A stretch of DNA of 64,000 bases from NCBI GenBank assembly GCA_019359125.1, contig JAHHHY010000006.1, forward strand, positions 62,001 to 126,000, read 5' to 3'. Position 1 is the first letter of the stretch; every line of letters begins with the position of its first letter. Below the pieces are notes generated by a model. It was not told the DNA's origin and did no database searches. It saw only the letters and a program-made list of their open reading frames with translations. The translations under genes were made by a program, and so were the position numbers. The stretch is from Pleurocapsa minor GSE-CHR-MK 17-07R (lineage in GTDB: Bacteria > Chloroflexota > Anaerolineae > Aggregatilineales > Phototrophicaceae). Shown piece after piece: positions 18,327-27,688 of the stretch.

Positions 18327-19673
18327 ATGATGGCAGGCAATACGCGCATTTCCGATCTGGCGCAGCATGTGGGCGAGACCGTCACGGTGGGCGGCTGGGT
18401 GAAAGACCGCACCGACCGCGGCAAACTCCAGTTCATCCAGCTGCGTGATGGCAGCGGCGTCATTCAGGTGGTGGCTTACGGGCCAGACCTGCCGCCGGAG
18501 CTGTTTGAGCAGGCTGGCAAGCTGACGCAGGAATCATCGGTCGAGATTACCGGCGTGGTGAAAGAGAACCCGAAGGCGCTGAAAAGCATCCCGGCGGGCT
18601 ATGAACTCAGCCTGCAAGGCATGAAAGTCTACCAGATTGCCGAGGATTACCCGATCACGCCGAAAGAACACGGCGTCGAATTCCTGATGGACAATCGCCA
18701 CCTGTGGCTGCGCAGCTCGCGCCAGTGGGCGATTATGCGCATCCGCGCCACCATCATCCATGAGCTGCGCAACTGGCTGGACAACGCGGGTTATCTGCTG
18801 GTCGATACGCCGATCATCACCCCGGCCGCCGGCGAGAATACGACCTCGCTGTTCGAGATTGACTATCACGGCGAACAGGCCTATCTGGCGCAGACCGGCC
18901 AGTTATACAACGAGGCCAACATGATGGCCTTTGGCCAGGTGTATACCTTCGGCCCCACGTTCCGCGCCGAAAAGAGCAAGACGCGCCGTCATCTGATGGA
19001 ATTCTGGATGCTGGAGCCGGAAGTCGCGTTTATGGACCTCGATGGCCTGATCGACCTGGAAGAACGCCTGATCAGCCATGTCATCCGAGCCGTGCTGGAC
19101 AAGCATCCGCAGGAGCTGGCGATCCTGGAACGCGATATCAGCAGGCTGGAAAAAGCGGCCAGCGCCCCGTATGCGCGCATCAGCTATGACGATGCCATCG
19201 CGCTGCTGCAAAAGCTGCACGATGCCGAGACCGATCCGGAAAAGAAAGACCTGCTGAAAATTAGCTGGGGCGAGGACTTTGGCGCGCCGCATGAAACCGC
19301 CATCGCCGACAGCTTCGACAAGCCGGTGTTCGTCACGCGCTACCCGACCGCCATCAAGGCGTTCTACATGCAGCCGACCGAAGGCCGCCCGGAAACCTGC
19401 GAGTCGACCGACCTGCTGGCCCCGGAAGGCTATGGCGAAGTGACCGGCGGCAGCGTTCGCATCTGGGATGCCGACCTGATTGAAGAAAAAGTGCAGACGA
19501 TGGGCCTGGGCCGCGAGGCGTATGCATGGTATCTGGACTTGCGTCGCTTCGGCAGCGTGCCGCATGCCGGTTTCGGCCTGGGGCTGGAGCGTACCGTGGC
19601 CTGGATCTGCGGCCTGCAGCATGTCCGCGAGACGATTCCCTACGCGCGCATGCTCAACCGCAAGTATCCGTAG
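18327..19673 (+). CDS. asnS: Asparagine--tRNA ligase
   Basis: Class II aminoacyl-tRNA synthetase of 448 residues. The N-terminal OB-fold anticodon-binding domain (about 5-110; VTVGGWVKDRTDRGKLQFIQ) precedes the catalytic core. Motif 2 is FGPTFRAEKSKTRRHLMEFW and motif 3 is GFGLGLERTVAWICG. The TRRHLMEFWMLEPE sequence fits AsnRS and its close archaeal-type AspRS relatives; the C-terminus RETIPYARMLNRKYP fits bacterial AsnS. The ATG at 18327 is chosen because the OB fold starts right after it and GAGG lies eight bases upstream; the frame is open from 18255. Confidence 0.92.
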   Translation: MMAGNTRISDLAQHVGETVTVGGWVKDRTDRGKLQFIQLRDGSGVIQVVAYGPDLPPELFEQAGKLTQESSVEITGVVKENPKALKSIPAGYELSLQGMKVYQIAEDYPITPKEHGVEFLMDNRHLWLRSSRQWAIMRIRATIIHELRNWLDNAGYLLVDTPIITPAAGENTTSLFEIDYHGEQAYLAQTGQLYNEANMMAFGQVYTFGPTFRAEKSKTRRHLMEFWMLEPEVAFMDLDGLIDLEERLISHVIRAVLDKHPQELAILERDISRLEKAASAPYARISYDDAIALLQKLHDAETDPEKKDLLKISWGEDFGAPHETAIADSFDKPVFVTRYPTAIKAFYMQPTEGRPETCESTDLLAPEGYGEVTGGSVRIWDADLIEEKVQTMGLGREAYAWYLDLRRFGSVPHAGFGLGLERTVAWICGLQHVRETIPYARMLNRKYP

Positions 19674-19691
19674 GCTGTGACCAGCGGTATA

Positions 19692-19953
19692 AGGGCGGAC
19701 AACGCGGGCGTTGTCCCTACGAAACATGCCCTTGTAGGGACGCGGCCTGCCGCGTATGCCGCGACAAATTATTCTGTGGCATCAGGGCGGACAACGCGGG
19801 CGTTGTCCCTACAAAACATGCCCTTGCAGGGACGCGGCCTGCCGCGTCCGCCGCGACAAATTATTCTGTGGCATCAGGGCGGACAACGCAGGCGTTGTCC
19901 CTACGAAACATGCCAACGTAGGGACGCGGCCTGCCGCGTCCGCCTGCGCGAAA
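19692..19953. repeat. 92-bp tandem repeat, three units, with palindromic cores
   Basis: The asnS-trpS gap is filled by three units starting at 19692, 19784 and 19876. Each holds two palindromes: one built on GGACAACGC/GCGTTGTCC and one on GGGACGCGGC/GCCGCGTCC. A conserved spacer, GCGACAAATTATTCTGTGGC, joins the units. The cores match single palindromes near 31501 and 35640. No gene is seen. The two flanking genes converge here. Confidence 0.85.
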
Positions 19954-19958
19954 TACCC

Positions 19959-20975
19959 CTACAGCCGAAACATCCCCATCGCCTCGCGAACGAGGCCCAT
20001 CGTCGCTTCGGCCTCGGCGCGATGCAGGCGCGTGCCTTCACGCAGCACATCCATGATTTCGTCCGGGCGCTGCACGTAATAAGCGCGGCGTTCGCGGATC
20101 GGCTCGAGGAAGGCATTGATCGCGGCGGCCAGCTTGCGCTTCACCTCCACGTCGCCCACTTTCCCCTGCACATAGCGTTCCTTCAGGTCGTTGACCTCAT
20201 CCACGTTCGGGTTAAACGCGTCGTGGTAGATGAATACCGGGTTGCCCTCGACCTTGCCGGGGATATCGGCGCGCACGCGGTTCGGGTCGGTATACATGCC
20301 GCGCACCTTCTGGTTCACGGTTTCGGCATCATCGCTCAGGTAAATCGCGTTATTGAGCGACTTGCTCATCTTGCCCTGGCCATCGGTGCCGATCAGCGAC
20401 GGCACATCCCCAATCAACACATCGGGAATCGGGAACACCTCGCCGTACAGGTAGTTGAAGCGGCGCGCAATCTCACGCGTCACCTCGATATGGCTCTCGT
20501 TGTCTTTGCCCACCGGCACCAGATGCGCGCGCGGCAGCAGGATGTCGGCCGCCTGCAGCACCGGATAGCCCAGCAGGCCAAACGGCATGCCTTCGTCCAT
20601 GTGCGCCGCCGCCGCCATATCCTTCAGGCTGGGCACACGCTCCAGGCGCGCGACGGTGATCATCATCTCGAAAATCAGGTTCAGCTCATAGATTTCCGGC
20701 ATCGCGCTTTGCAGGTAAATCGCGCTGCGGGCCGGGTCGATGCCCACCGCCAGATAATCGATCACCATCTCGCGGATATTGTCTGAAAGCTGGGCGATAT
20801 GCTCGCGCTCCGGCTTGGTCGTCAGCGTGTGCAGGTCGGCCACGATGAAATGGCACTGATATTCGTCCTGCAGGCGGACGCGGTTTTTCATTGAACCCAC
20901 ATAGTGGCCCAGATGCATCTTGCCAGTCGGGCGGTCGCCCGTCAGGATGCGCTTTTTAGCGGTGGCGCTGGTCAT
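19959..20975 (-). CDS. trpS: Tryptophan--tRNA ligase
   Basis: Class I aminoacyl-tRNA synthetase of 338 residues, normal bacterial length. The HIGH signature is HLGHYVGS near residue 21 (within [16 protein letters not shown]). KMSKS is present unchanged in [27 protein letters not shown] and [20 protein letters not shown] are typical TrpRS segments. The start follows CGAGGA. No T-box motif is visible in the upstream 80 bases, which hold only a small palindrome (CACAGGCTGTAATGCCTGTG). Appears monocistronic. Confidence 0.95.
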   Translation of the reverse strand: MTSATAKKRILTGDRPTGKMHLGHYVGSMKNRVRLQDEYQCHFIVADLHTLTTKPEREHIAQLSDNIREMVIDYLAVGIDPARSAIYLQSAMPEIYELNLIFEMMITVARLERVPSLKDMAAAAHMDEGMPFGLLGYPVLQAADILLPRAHLVPVGKDNESHIEVTREIARRFNYLYGEVFPIPDVLIGDVPSLIGTDGQGKMSKSLNNAIYLSDDAETVNQKVRGMYTDPNRVRADIPGKVEGNPVFIYHDAFNPNVDEVNDLKERYVQGKVGDVEVKRKLAAAINAFLEPIRERRAYYVQRPDEIMDVLREGTRLHRAEAEATMGLVREAMGMFRL

Positions 20976-21160
20976 GCGAACTGTCCTCGGAAGGGAAGAT
21001 TAAAGCGCGATGCACAGGCATTACAGCCTGTGCCCACGGTCTCACACTGGACGAATTGTATGCCCGCGCGCCAAGCCCGTCAACACGGTCAGCGTTCCCT
21101 AATCATGGTCGTAACGTGATGAGAAATCCTTAAACAATTCCCCCCGCTGTGACGGCCTTA

Positions 21161-21169
21161 TGCTAGTAT
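21161..21169 (+). promoter_or_regulatory. Extended -10 promoter of the lipoprotein gene
   Basis: TGCTAGTAT matches the TGnTAnnAT extended -10 pattern, 55 bases before the start at 21225. No good -35 box is seen. Confidence 0.4.
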
Positions 21170-21224
21170 CCCCGTATCGGAAGCATGATCGACCTCCAAA
21201 CTTAGTGTTTTATCGGAACGCACC

Positions 21225-21968
21225 ATGAACAAGCCACTGTGGACCGCGGCCCTGCTGTGTATCTGTGCCGCACAAATCGCAGCGTGCCAGCCCGCGCCAT
21301 TCTCCCCTCAGCCCACTGAGAATACGCTCTTCAACGCCGATTCCGGCCGCCCCGAATCAGATGCGTCTGGCGAGTCACAGTCCAATATCATCAATGGCAC
21401 CGTGGGCGCTGTTCCCGTGTCTGTCGCCAAACCCGACGGCTGGACGACCGTCGTGAACGATGACAGCATGGCCCTGATGCAGCATAACCCATCGCTGGCC
21501 ACCGGGGTCAGCAGCCCGGACAGCGGCATCATTATCACGCTGTTCACGCCCAACCCGGAAGATATGCAGGTTCCCCCGGCGCCGTCCGATGAGCACAATC
21601 ATGCGCTGTGGATGCTGCGCCACGTCGTGGAAATGCCGTCGATTATCGGCCTGAACGCGGTCGCCAGCGCGCCCGTCGCGTTCGACTGGAACGGCCATCC
21701 CGCTGCCTATTATCTGCTCACCGGCCAGATGGACAAGCGCGCCATCGTGCTGGCCGTATCGCTGATCGACGGCCCCCTGACCGGCATCAATATTTCCATG
21801 CCGGAAACGCATCTGGCCGACGCGCACAGCCTGCTGGGCGAGGTCTTTGCCGACTTCACGGTGGATGGCGAGCGGCTGGGCGGCGATGCGCTGAATGTCC
21901 TGCCGAACCCGCTGGTCTTCCCCGTCAGCGGCGCGTCAGGCAGATTGCAGGCCCTGATTGGCGGCTGA
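21225..21968 (+). CDS. Putative lipoprotein of unknown function
   Basis: A 247-residue exported protein. The N-terminus is a type II signal peptide with the lipobox IAAC, giving the lipidated Cys at residue 21, then a Ser/Pro/Asn-rich linker (to about 55). The rest is a globular domain that begins VPVSVAKPDGWTTVVNDDSM and is reminiscent of PsbP/DUF1795-like folds with alternating beta strands. No catalytic motif is recognised. It lies 81 bases before the VanW gene's promoter on the same strand, so the two may both work at the cell surface. The function is unknown. Confidence 0.7.
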   Translation: MNKPLWTAALLCICAAQIAACQPAPFSPQPTENTLFNADSGRPESDASGESQSNIINGTVGAVPVSVAKPDGWTTVVNDDSMALMQHNPSLATGVSSPDSGIIITLFTPNPEDMQVPPAPSDEHNHALWMLRHVVEMPSIIGLNAVASAPVAFDWNGHPAAYYLLTGQMDKRAIVLAVSLIDGPLTGINISMPETHLADAHSLLGEVFADFTVDGERLGGDALNVLPNPLVFPVSGASGRLQALIGG

Positions 21969-22040
21969 CGCCGGTTGTGCCGAAAACAACCTTTTGCCCT
22001 GCGCTTGGCCCGCCGAATGGTGAGGCGCGGCCTCAGCTCG

Positions 22041-22049
22041 TGGTATGAT
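22041..22049 (+). promoter_or_regulatory. Extended -10 promoter of the VanW gene
   Basis: TGGTATGAT is an extended -10 match 35 bases before the ATG at 22085. A -35 box is not obvious. Confidence 0.45.
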
Positions 22050-22084
22050 TGCAGCAGTCCATAAGACAAGAGACCACTGGCCTG

Positions 22085-23968
22085 ATGAATCAATACGCCC
22101 CGCCAAATTACCCTGACCCTGTGATTGACGACTATGAGCCCGGGCTGAATCCGTGGTGGATTCGCCTGCCCATCCTGGCCATCACCGGCGCCGTGCTGTT
22201 CGGCATCATCCTGGTGGTGGCGGTGACCGGCTTTCAGATTGTGTATGGCGCGCGCATCGTGCCGAATGTGTGGGTGGGCAGCCTGAACGTGGGCGGCATG
22301 ACCACGCTGGAGGCCGAAACGGCCGTCTCGGAAACCGTGCGCTATGCCGATGACACCGTCTTCACCTTCCGCGATGGCGACCGCCTGTGGCAGGCCACGG
22401 CCCGCGAACTGGGCGTGAATGTCGATACCGAGCAGACGGTGGCAGCGGCCTTTGCCGTGGGCCACGGGCAGGGCCTGTTTGACAACATCGTCGATCAGGT
22501 GCTGGCCTGGCTGAATGGCGCCAGCATCCCGCCCGTCATCACCTTTGACCAGAGCGCGGCGGCGGCGTTCGTGGCGCGCATGTCGGCTGAGGTCAACATG
22601 CCGGCCAGCGATGCCACGCTCGTCATCAACGGGACGGATATTCAGGCGCAGGCCGGTTCTGCCGGGCGCACGCTGGATGTGGGCAATACGCTGGCACGGC
22701 TGAACAGCGCCATCAGCAGCATGCAGAACGGCGGCGAAATTCCGCTGTCGGTGATTGAGCACGTGCCGCGCACGCTCGATTCCGCGCTGGCGGCAGACAA
22801 GGCGCGCATCGCGCTGTCGTCGCCGATCATGCTGGTGGCCGATGATGGACGCGGCGGCTCGCTGGGGCCGTGGCTGATTCCGGTCGACCAGATTCAGGCG
22901 CTGCTGCGCGTCGAGACGGTGACCCTGCCCGATGGCGCGCTGTCGTATGATGTCACGGTCGATCCTTCGGTCTATCGCTCCTCCCTGGAAGCGCTGGCCC
23001 AGGGGCTGATCGTCCCGGCGCAGAACGGCCGCTTCACCTTTGATGAGACAACCGGCCAGCTTCAGAATATCCAGGCCGCGGTCGATGGCCGCCGGCTGAA
23101 TGTGGAGCAGACGCTGGCGCGCATCAGCGAGGCTGTGTTTAACCCGACCGAGCGCGTGGTGCCGCTGGCCTTCGACTATGAGCTGGCGCAGTATCACAAC
23201 GGCGTCACCGCTGCTGAACTGGGCATCACCGAGCTGATCAGCGAAGGCGTGAGCTTTTATACCGGCTCCACCGAGGCGCGGCGCACCAACATCAGTGTGT
23301 CGATTGCGCGCTTCAACGGCCTGATTATCCCGCCGGGCGCGATTTTCTCGTTTAACGAACACGTCGGCGATATCTCGCCCGAAGAAGGTTTCGTCGATGG
23401 CTTCGTCATCGTCGGCAACCAGACGGTGCGCGGCGTCGGCGGTGGCGTATGCCAGGTCAGCACGACGGCCTTCCGCGCCGCGTTCTACGGCGGCTTCCCG
23501 ATTGTCGAACGCTATGCGCACGGCTATCGCGTCGGCTATTACGAGATTGGCGATCCCGAAGGCGTGGGCATGGACGCCGCGATTTACACGCCGGAGCTGG
23601 ATTTCCGCTTCCTGAACGACACCGATTATCATCTGCTGATCGAGGCCTTCATCGACCCGACGACCAACAGCGCGCATTTCCGCCTGTACAGCACCAATCC
23701 CGGACGACGCGTGGTCAAGGGGCAGGCCGAAGTCGTGGATACCCAGCCACCCGCCGAGACGCGTTTCGTGGCCAATGCGGACCTCGCACCCGGCCAGCAG
23801 CTTCAGGTGGACTGGCCCGCTGAAGGCTCGTATGTGCGGGTGCCGCGCATCATCACCGACCTGAACGGGAACGAGATTTCGCGTGAGTTTATCGCCAGCC
23901 AGTACCAGCCGTGGGGCGCGGTGGTGCAGGTGGCCCCGGGCGACCCGCGCCTGGCAGGCGGCACGTAA
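22085..23968 (+). CDS. VanW/YoaR-family membrane-anchored protein
   Basis: A 627-residue surface protein. A cytoplasmic Pro/Asp-rich N-terminus is followed by one membrane helix (about 27-52). The extracytoplasmic part starts with two peptidoglycan-binding-4-like repeats (about 60-330; the VGGMTTLEAETAVSE type). The VanW domain (about 390-540) has its hallmark GVGGGVCQVSTTAFRAAFYG and IPPGAIFSFNEHVGD. A C-terminal G5-like or beta domain follows. VanW proteins occur next to vancomycin-resistance genes in some bacteria, but the biochemical role is unknown; a cell-envelope role is likely. The ATG at 22085 is preferred over a TTG at 22049, which overlaps the promoter. Confidence 0.85.
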   Translation: MNQYAPPNYPDPVIDDYEPGLNPWWIRLPILAITGAVLFGIILVVAVTGFQIVYGARIVPNVWVGSLNVGGMTTLEAETAVSETVRYADDTVFTFRDGDRLWQATARELGVNVDTEQTVAAAFAVGHGQGLFDNIVDQVLAWLNGASIPPVITFDQSAAAAFVARMSAEVNMPASDATLVINGTDIQAQAGSAGRTLDVGNTLARLNSAISSMQNGGEIPLSVIEHVPRTLDSALAADKARIALSSPIMLVADDGRGGSLGPWLIPVDQIQALLRVETVTLPDGALSYDVTVDPSVYRSSLEALAQGLIVPAQNGRFTFDETTGQLQNIQAAVDGRRLNVEQTLARISEAVFNPTERVVPLAFDYELAQYHNGVTAAELGITELISEGVSFYTGSTEARRTNISVSIARFNGLIIPPGAIFSFNEHVGDISPEEGFVDGFVIVGNQTVRGVGGGVCQVSTTAFRAAFYGGFPIVERYAHGYRVGYYEIGDPEGVGMDAAIYTPELDFRFLNDTDYHLLIEAFIDPTTNSAHFRLYSTNPGRRVVKGQAEVVDTQPPAETRFVANADLAPGQQLQVDWPAEGSYVRVPRIITDLNGNEISREFIASQYQPWGAVVQVAPGDPRLAGGT

Positions 23969-24007
23969 TCCGGCCAATGGCATGACCTGTAGCCTACAAA
24001 GAGCGAT

Positions 24008-24183
24008 GAACCGCCAAGACGCCAAGAGCGCCAGGAAACAACCTTCTAGAGATGGGATACGCTCGTGAATAACCGGTGACTGTGTAAAGGTCGAGCACCA
24101 TAACCGGTGATGGATCTGAAGAGTCACTGCCAGACGCTCACTCTATGCATTTTGTCTTGGCGCTCCTGGCGTCTTGGCGGTTC
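24008..24183. repeat. Inverted repeat with CGCCAAGA-type arms
   Basis: In the 376-base gap before the ABC permease gene, an arm at 24008-24036 (GAACCGCCAAGACGCC and following) is repeated in inverse orientation at 24154-24183, nearly perfectly over 30 bases. Between the arms, ATAACCGGTGA occurs twice (about 24068 and 24102). No gene is seen in this gap. Confidence 0.7.
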
Positions 24184-24344
24184 AGATCGTCGTTAAGGTA
24201 AAGTCTATGGGCGGCACGGAATCCGGCCAAGCGTGCGCTTTCCTGTAACTTTCAGCAGGGATAATACGTAAGGGTAACCAGCACATGGGCGGCGCTCGTC
24301 GCCCATGTTTATCGCCAACACACAAGCAAAGCAGGCACTCATTT

Positions 24345-27005
24345 ATGTTTGGACGCATCGCTTATTACCTGCGCTACGCCTGGCGCAATCTGCGGCGCAG
24401 CGGCCGCTGGACGGGCTTCGCCATTTTCTGCATCGCGGCCGGTGTGGCCGCCGTCGTCGCCCTGCGTTCGCTGGGCCTGGCCATCGGTGACTCGCTGGTG
24501 GACAACGTGCGCGCCCAGAACAAGGGCGACATCACGCTGTCACGCGGCAGCAACGCGGGCGGTTTTTCGTTCGGCGTGGGCCAGGACGAAAATGACGTTT
24601 TCGCCGCGACCAACCTGGCGCGTTTTGAGGAATGGGCGCGTGAGAATAACGCGACCTATTCGGCCTATTTTCAGGCCGGCGGCGTGCAGATCACCCGCGT
24701 CGACCAGACCAGCGCCGGGCGTCCGCAGTTTGTCAGTGTGTTCCTGATCGACCCGCTGACGTTCCCGCCAGACCGCCCGATTGAGGCCTCGCTGCCTGCT
24801 GGCACGCCGCTGTCCAGCCTGCTCAGCGAACCGCACACGATCGTCATCAGCCAGAACCTGGCCGACCAGCAGGGCATCGCGATGGGCGACAGCGTGCGCG
24901 TCAGCGGCACCGAGACGCCATATACGGTGACCGGCATCGTGCCTACCGAGCTGGAAGCGGGCGTGTCGAACCTGTTCGCCGCCTTCTTCGGCTTCGCTTA
25001 TGTCAATCGCGCTGAGGCGGCTGAAATGCAGCTTCCCACCCAGCCCGACACCATTTCGGTGGTGCTGGCGCCGGGCACGCCGGTCGACCGCGTCGTTGAC
25101 ATTTCACGCGAGCTGATCGGCCTGACCGAAGCCCGTCGTGCGCGCACCACCCCGGAGCTGCTGGAGCAGAACGCCCAGATTGGCGACATCATCGGGCGCT
25201 TCATCGTGATTATGGGCCTGGGCGCGCTGCTGATCGGCGGCGTGGGCATCATCAACACGATGCTGGTCATGGTGGGGCGGCGCAGCAATGAGATTGCCGC
25301 CATCAAGACCTTCGGCGTGAAGGGGCGGCAGGTGGCCGCCATGTTCCTCAGCGAGGCATTCCTGCTGGGCGTGATGGGCAGCATTGTCGGCTGTATCGCC
25401 GGGCTGCTGCTGTCGCGCGCCGTCAACAGCTATGGCGAGGCTTTCCTGCAGCAGCGCCTGCCCACGACCATCTATCCTGAGGCCATCCTGTTTGGCCTGA
25501 CGATGGGCATCGTGGTCACGCTGGTGTTTGGCATCCTGCCCGTGCTGACGGCCATCAAGATTCGCCCTGCGCAGATCCTGCGCCCGAATGAAACGGTCGT
25601 GCCCGCTGCGGGCTGCCTGACCTCCGGGCTGGTGCTGCTGCTGGTCATCCTCGTCATCGGCGGCATTGCCGGGCAGATTCTGGGCAATATCCCGGTCGGC
25701 ATGATCGGCATGGCGGTCACGCTGGTGCTGCTGGGCATCATCACCGGGCTGCTGTGGTGCGTGGTGTGGCTGGTCAGCAAGCTGCCCACCTTCGGCAATC
25801 CCGACCTGCGCCTGGCGCTGCGCAACTTCACCTCACGCCGCATCCGCACGGCCAATACCCTGCTGGCGCTGTCGACCGGCATGTTCGCGCTCAGCAGCAT
25901 TTCGTTTGTGGGCGCGGGCACGCGTGAACTGCTCAACATCCAGCTCACGCAGACATTTGGCGGCAACGTGTTGATTTTCCCGCTGGCCAGCCTGGTCTCA
26001 CCGGCACTGGCCGAAACCACGCTGAACGCGCAGCTCAATAACACCGAGGGCATCCTGTATCGCACGCGCATCCGCACCGCCAACGCCGAAATGCTGCTGG
26101 TCGATGGTCTTGTGCCGCCCGAAAGCGACTTTCAGGCGCTGATGGAAGAAGAAGCCCCGCGCGGCGCACAACGGTTCTTCAGCAATGTACAGTTGCAGCT
26201 TCGTGAAAGCACCGACCCGAACGCCCAGCCGCCGGCCGTGAGCGCCGGTCGCACCTTCATGCCAGAGGATGAGGGCCAGCGCGTGATGCTCATCAGTGGC
26301 GATTTCGTCACCCAGTCGGCGGGCATCGTGCTGGGCAGCGTCGTGCGCATGCAGATTGAGGATGAACCATACGACTTCACCGTGATTGGCGTGCTGCAGA
26401 ACGCGGGCGGCCTGTTCTCCGGCGCGGCGCAGTATGTCGTGCCGCCGGGGGCGCTGCCGGAAAGCGCGTTTGACGGCTTCTCGCTGAGCGCGCTGCAGGT
26501 GGCCCCGGAGAACCTCAATCAGGTGCTGCTCGACCTGTCTGCCAACCCGCTGCTGCTCTCGATCGACATCAGCTTCATCGACGGGCTGCTCTCGCGCATC
26601 ATCACGCAGTTCAGCGCCATCCCCACGGTAGTCGGGCTGCTGTCGCTGCTGGCGGCGGCCGTGGCGATGGCCAATACCGTCTCGCTGGCGACGCTGGAGC
26701 GCAGGCGGCAGATCGGCATCCTGAAAAGCATCGGCCTGAAAAGCGGGCGCGTGCTGTGGGTGATGCTGCTGGAAAACACGATCATCGGCCTGCTGGGCGG
26801 GCTGCTGGGGCTGGGGCTGTCGGCGCTGATGGTGGGCATCTTCACCGCGCTGGGCCAGGGGGCCGCGATTCCGCTGCCCAGTGACTCGGTGCCGGTCGCC
26901 ATCGCGCTGCTGCTGACGGCCATCGGCATCGCCGTAGCCGCCACGCTGCTGAGCGCGCGCCCTGCCACGCGCGAGCGCGTCACAAATGTGCTAAGGTATG
27001 AGTAG
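24345..27005 (+). CDS. ABC transporter permease, FtsX/MacB-like, two modules
   Basis: An 886-residue membrane protein. The N-terminal RYAWRNLRRSGRWTGF is typical of LolC/MacB-type permeases. It then has a first periplasmic domain, a first FtsX domain (about 290-430, with GRRSNEIAAIKTFGVKGRQV), a second repeat starting LRNFTSRRIRTANTLLALS, and a second FtsX domain at about 755-880 (LERRRQIGILKSIGLKSGRV). Such double-module permeases export lipoproteins, peptides or drugs with a separate ATPase. No ATPase gene is adjacent. The frame is open from 24285, but the typical N-terminus starts at the ATG at 24345. Confidence 0.85.
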   Translation: MFGRIAYYLRYAWRNLRRSGRWTGFAIFCIAAGVAAVVALRSLGLAIGDSLVDNVRAQNKGDITLSRGSNAGGFSFGVGQDENDVFAATNLARFEEWARENNATYSAYFQAGGVQITRVDQTSAGRPQFVSVFLIDPLTFPPDRPIEASLPAGTPLSSLLSEPHTIVISQNLADQQGIAMGDSVRVSGTETPYTVTGIVPTELEAGVSNLFAAFFGFAYVNRAEAAEMQLPTQPDTISVVLAPGTPVDRVVDISRELIGLTEARRARTTPELLEQNAQIGDIIGRFIVIMGLGALLIGGVGIINTMLVMVGRRSNEIAAIKTFGVKGRQVAAMFLSEAFLLGVMGSIVGCIAGLLLSRAVNSYGEAFLQQRLPTTIYPEAILFGLTMGIVVTLVFGILPVLTAIKIRPAQILRPNETVVPAAGCLTSGLVLLLVILVIGGIAGQILGNIPVGMIGMAVTLVLLGIITGLLWCVVWLVSKLPTFGNPDLRLALRNFTSRRIRTANTLLALSTGMFALSSISFVGAGTRELLNIQLTQTFGGNVLIFPLASLVSPALAETTLNAQLNNTEGILYRTRIRTANAEMLLVDGLVPPESDFQALMEEEAPRGAQRFFSNVQLQLRESTDPNAQPPAVSAGRTFMPEDEGQRVMLISGDFVTQSAGIVLGSVVRMQIEDEPYDFTVIGVLQNAGGLFSGAAQYVVPPGALPESAFDGFSLSALQVAPENLNQVLLDLSANPLLLSIDISFIDGLLSRIITQFSAIPTVVGLLSLLAAAVAMANTVSLATLERRRQIGILKSIGLKSGRVLWVMLLENTIIGLLGGLLGLGLSALMVGIFTALGQGAAIPLPSDSVPVAIALLLTAIGIAVAATLLSARPATRERVTNVLRYE

Positions 27006-27011
27006 GGAATA

Positions 27012-27104
27012 GAAGTTAAAAGGCGAAAGTTAAAAGGTAAAAAGGGACAGGCAGTTCAATCGCCGCTCTCCCTTTTTAACTTTTGCCTTTTAACCTTTAA
27101 CTTC
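27012..27104. repeat. Inverted pair of AGTTAAA-type heptamer arrays
   Basis: Arm 1 (27012-27047) consists of AGTTAAA, AGGCGAA, AGTTAAA, AGGTAAA. Arm 2 (27069-27104) is an inverted 36-base array of the same heptamers. The arms can pair over most of their length. A single partial array of the same family lies at 52944-52970. Confidence 0.75.
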
Positions 27105-27120
27105 TCCCGAAGGGAGACTC

Positions 27121-27591
27121 ATGGACCAAATGGGCGAACAGGTAGGCTTTGGGGTGGTGGCGCTGATCATCGCGGGGTGCGGGTGCCTGCTGGTGATTGC
27201 CATCCCGTTTGTGCTGCTGGCCGCGCGCTTCATGGGCGGCAGCGTGAAGGCGATGGTGGGCGAAGTGCTCGGCCTTGTACGCTCGCCCAAACCGGAGGCT
27301 CCGCCGGAGGATACCTCCAGGCCGCCGCCGGACTTTCGCGCCATGGCCAAACGCCAGGCCGACGACTTCGACGCGCTGGTGGCGCAGAAGCAAAGCGGCC
27401 GCTCCACCGTGACCGGGCAGTCATTCGGTGCGCCGCTGGGCCCGCCCCCGCCGAGGGATGGCGGGCTGGAACCTGCCCGGCCCCCGCGCGATCCGTTTGC
27501 GCAGGATAACGATCTGCGCCGGCGCACGCCTGATCACCCGGCCAATCCGGATGACGATATGCTGGGCGGCATGGACGATTTCGGGCTGTAA
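27121..27591 (+). CDS. Small single-pass membrane protein, unknown
   Basis: A 156-residue protein. One hydrophobic segment lies at about 8-36 (GVVALIIAGCGCLLVIAIPF), with a CGC motif. The rest is hydrophilic, very Pro/Arg/Asp-rich and probably disordered, and ends DDDMLGGMDDFGL. The start has a clear GAAGGGAGA. It follows the ABC permease after an inverted-repeat hairpin and may be cotranscribed with it. I recognise no domain. Confidence 0.65.
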   Translation: MDQMGEQVGFGVVALIIAGCGCLLVIAIPFVLLAARFMGGSVKAMVGEVLGLVRSPKPEAPPEDTSRPPPDFRAMAKRQADDFDALVAQKQSGRSTVTGQSFGAPLGPPPPRDGGLEPARPPRDPFAQDNDLRRRTPDHPANPDDDMLGGMDDFGL

Positions 27592-27635
27592 GGCGGGCGT
27601 CAGGCAATCGTAGTCTCGTTAGGGCACCGGCTGTG

Positions 27636-27644
27636 TGCTATCAT
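27636..27644 (+). promoter_or_regulatory. Extended -10 promoter of the glycosyltransferase gene
   Basis: TGCTATCAT closely matches the extended -10 of asnS. If used, transcription starts near 27651. This rules out the GTG at 27635 as the start codon of the next gene. Confidence 0.45.
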
Positions 27645-27688
27645 TCGGCCACCGTGCAGGACAAGGGCGCAAGCCGGCGGAATTTGCT

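Noticed and set aside
19692-19953. CRISPR-like array
   Set aside because: The units are almost identical over all 92 bases, with no unique spacers; it is a tandem REP composite, and no cas genes are nearby.
20976-21060. T-box leader upstream of trpS
   Set aside because: No AGGGTGGNACCGCG-like antiterminator sequence is present; only a small palindrome.
21710-24127. 805-codon open frame on the minus strand
   Set aside because: Antisense to the VanW and lipoprotein genes; low-complexity composition and no motif.
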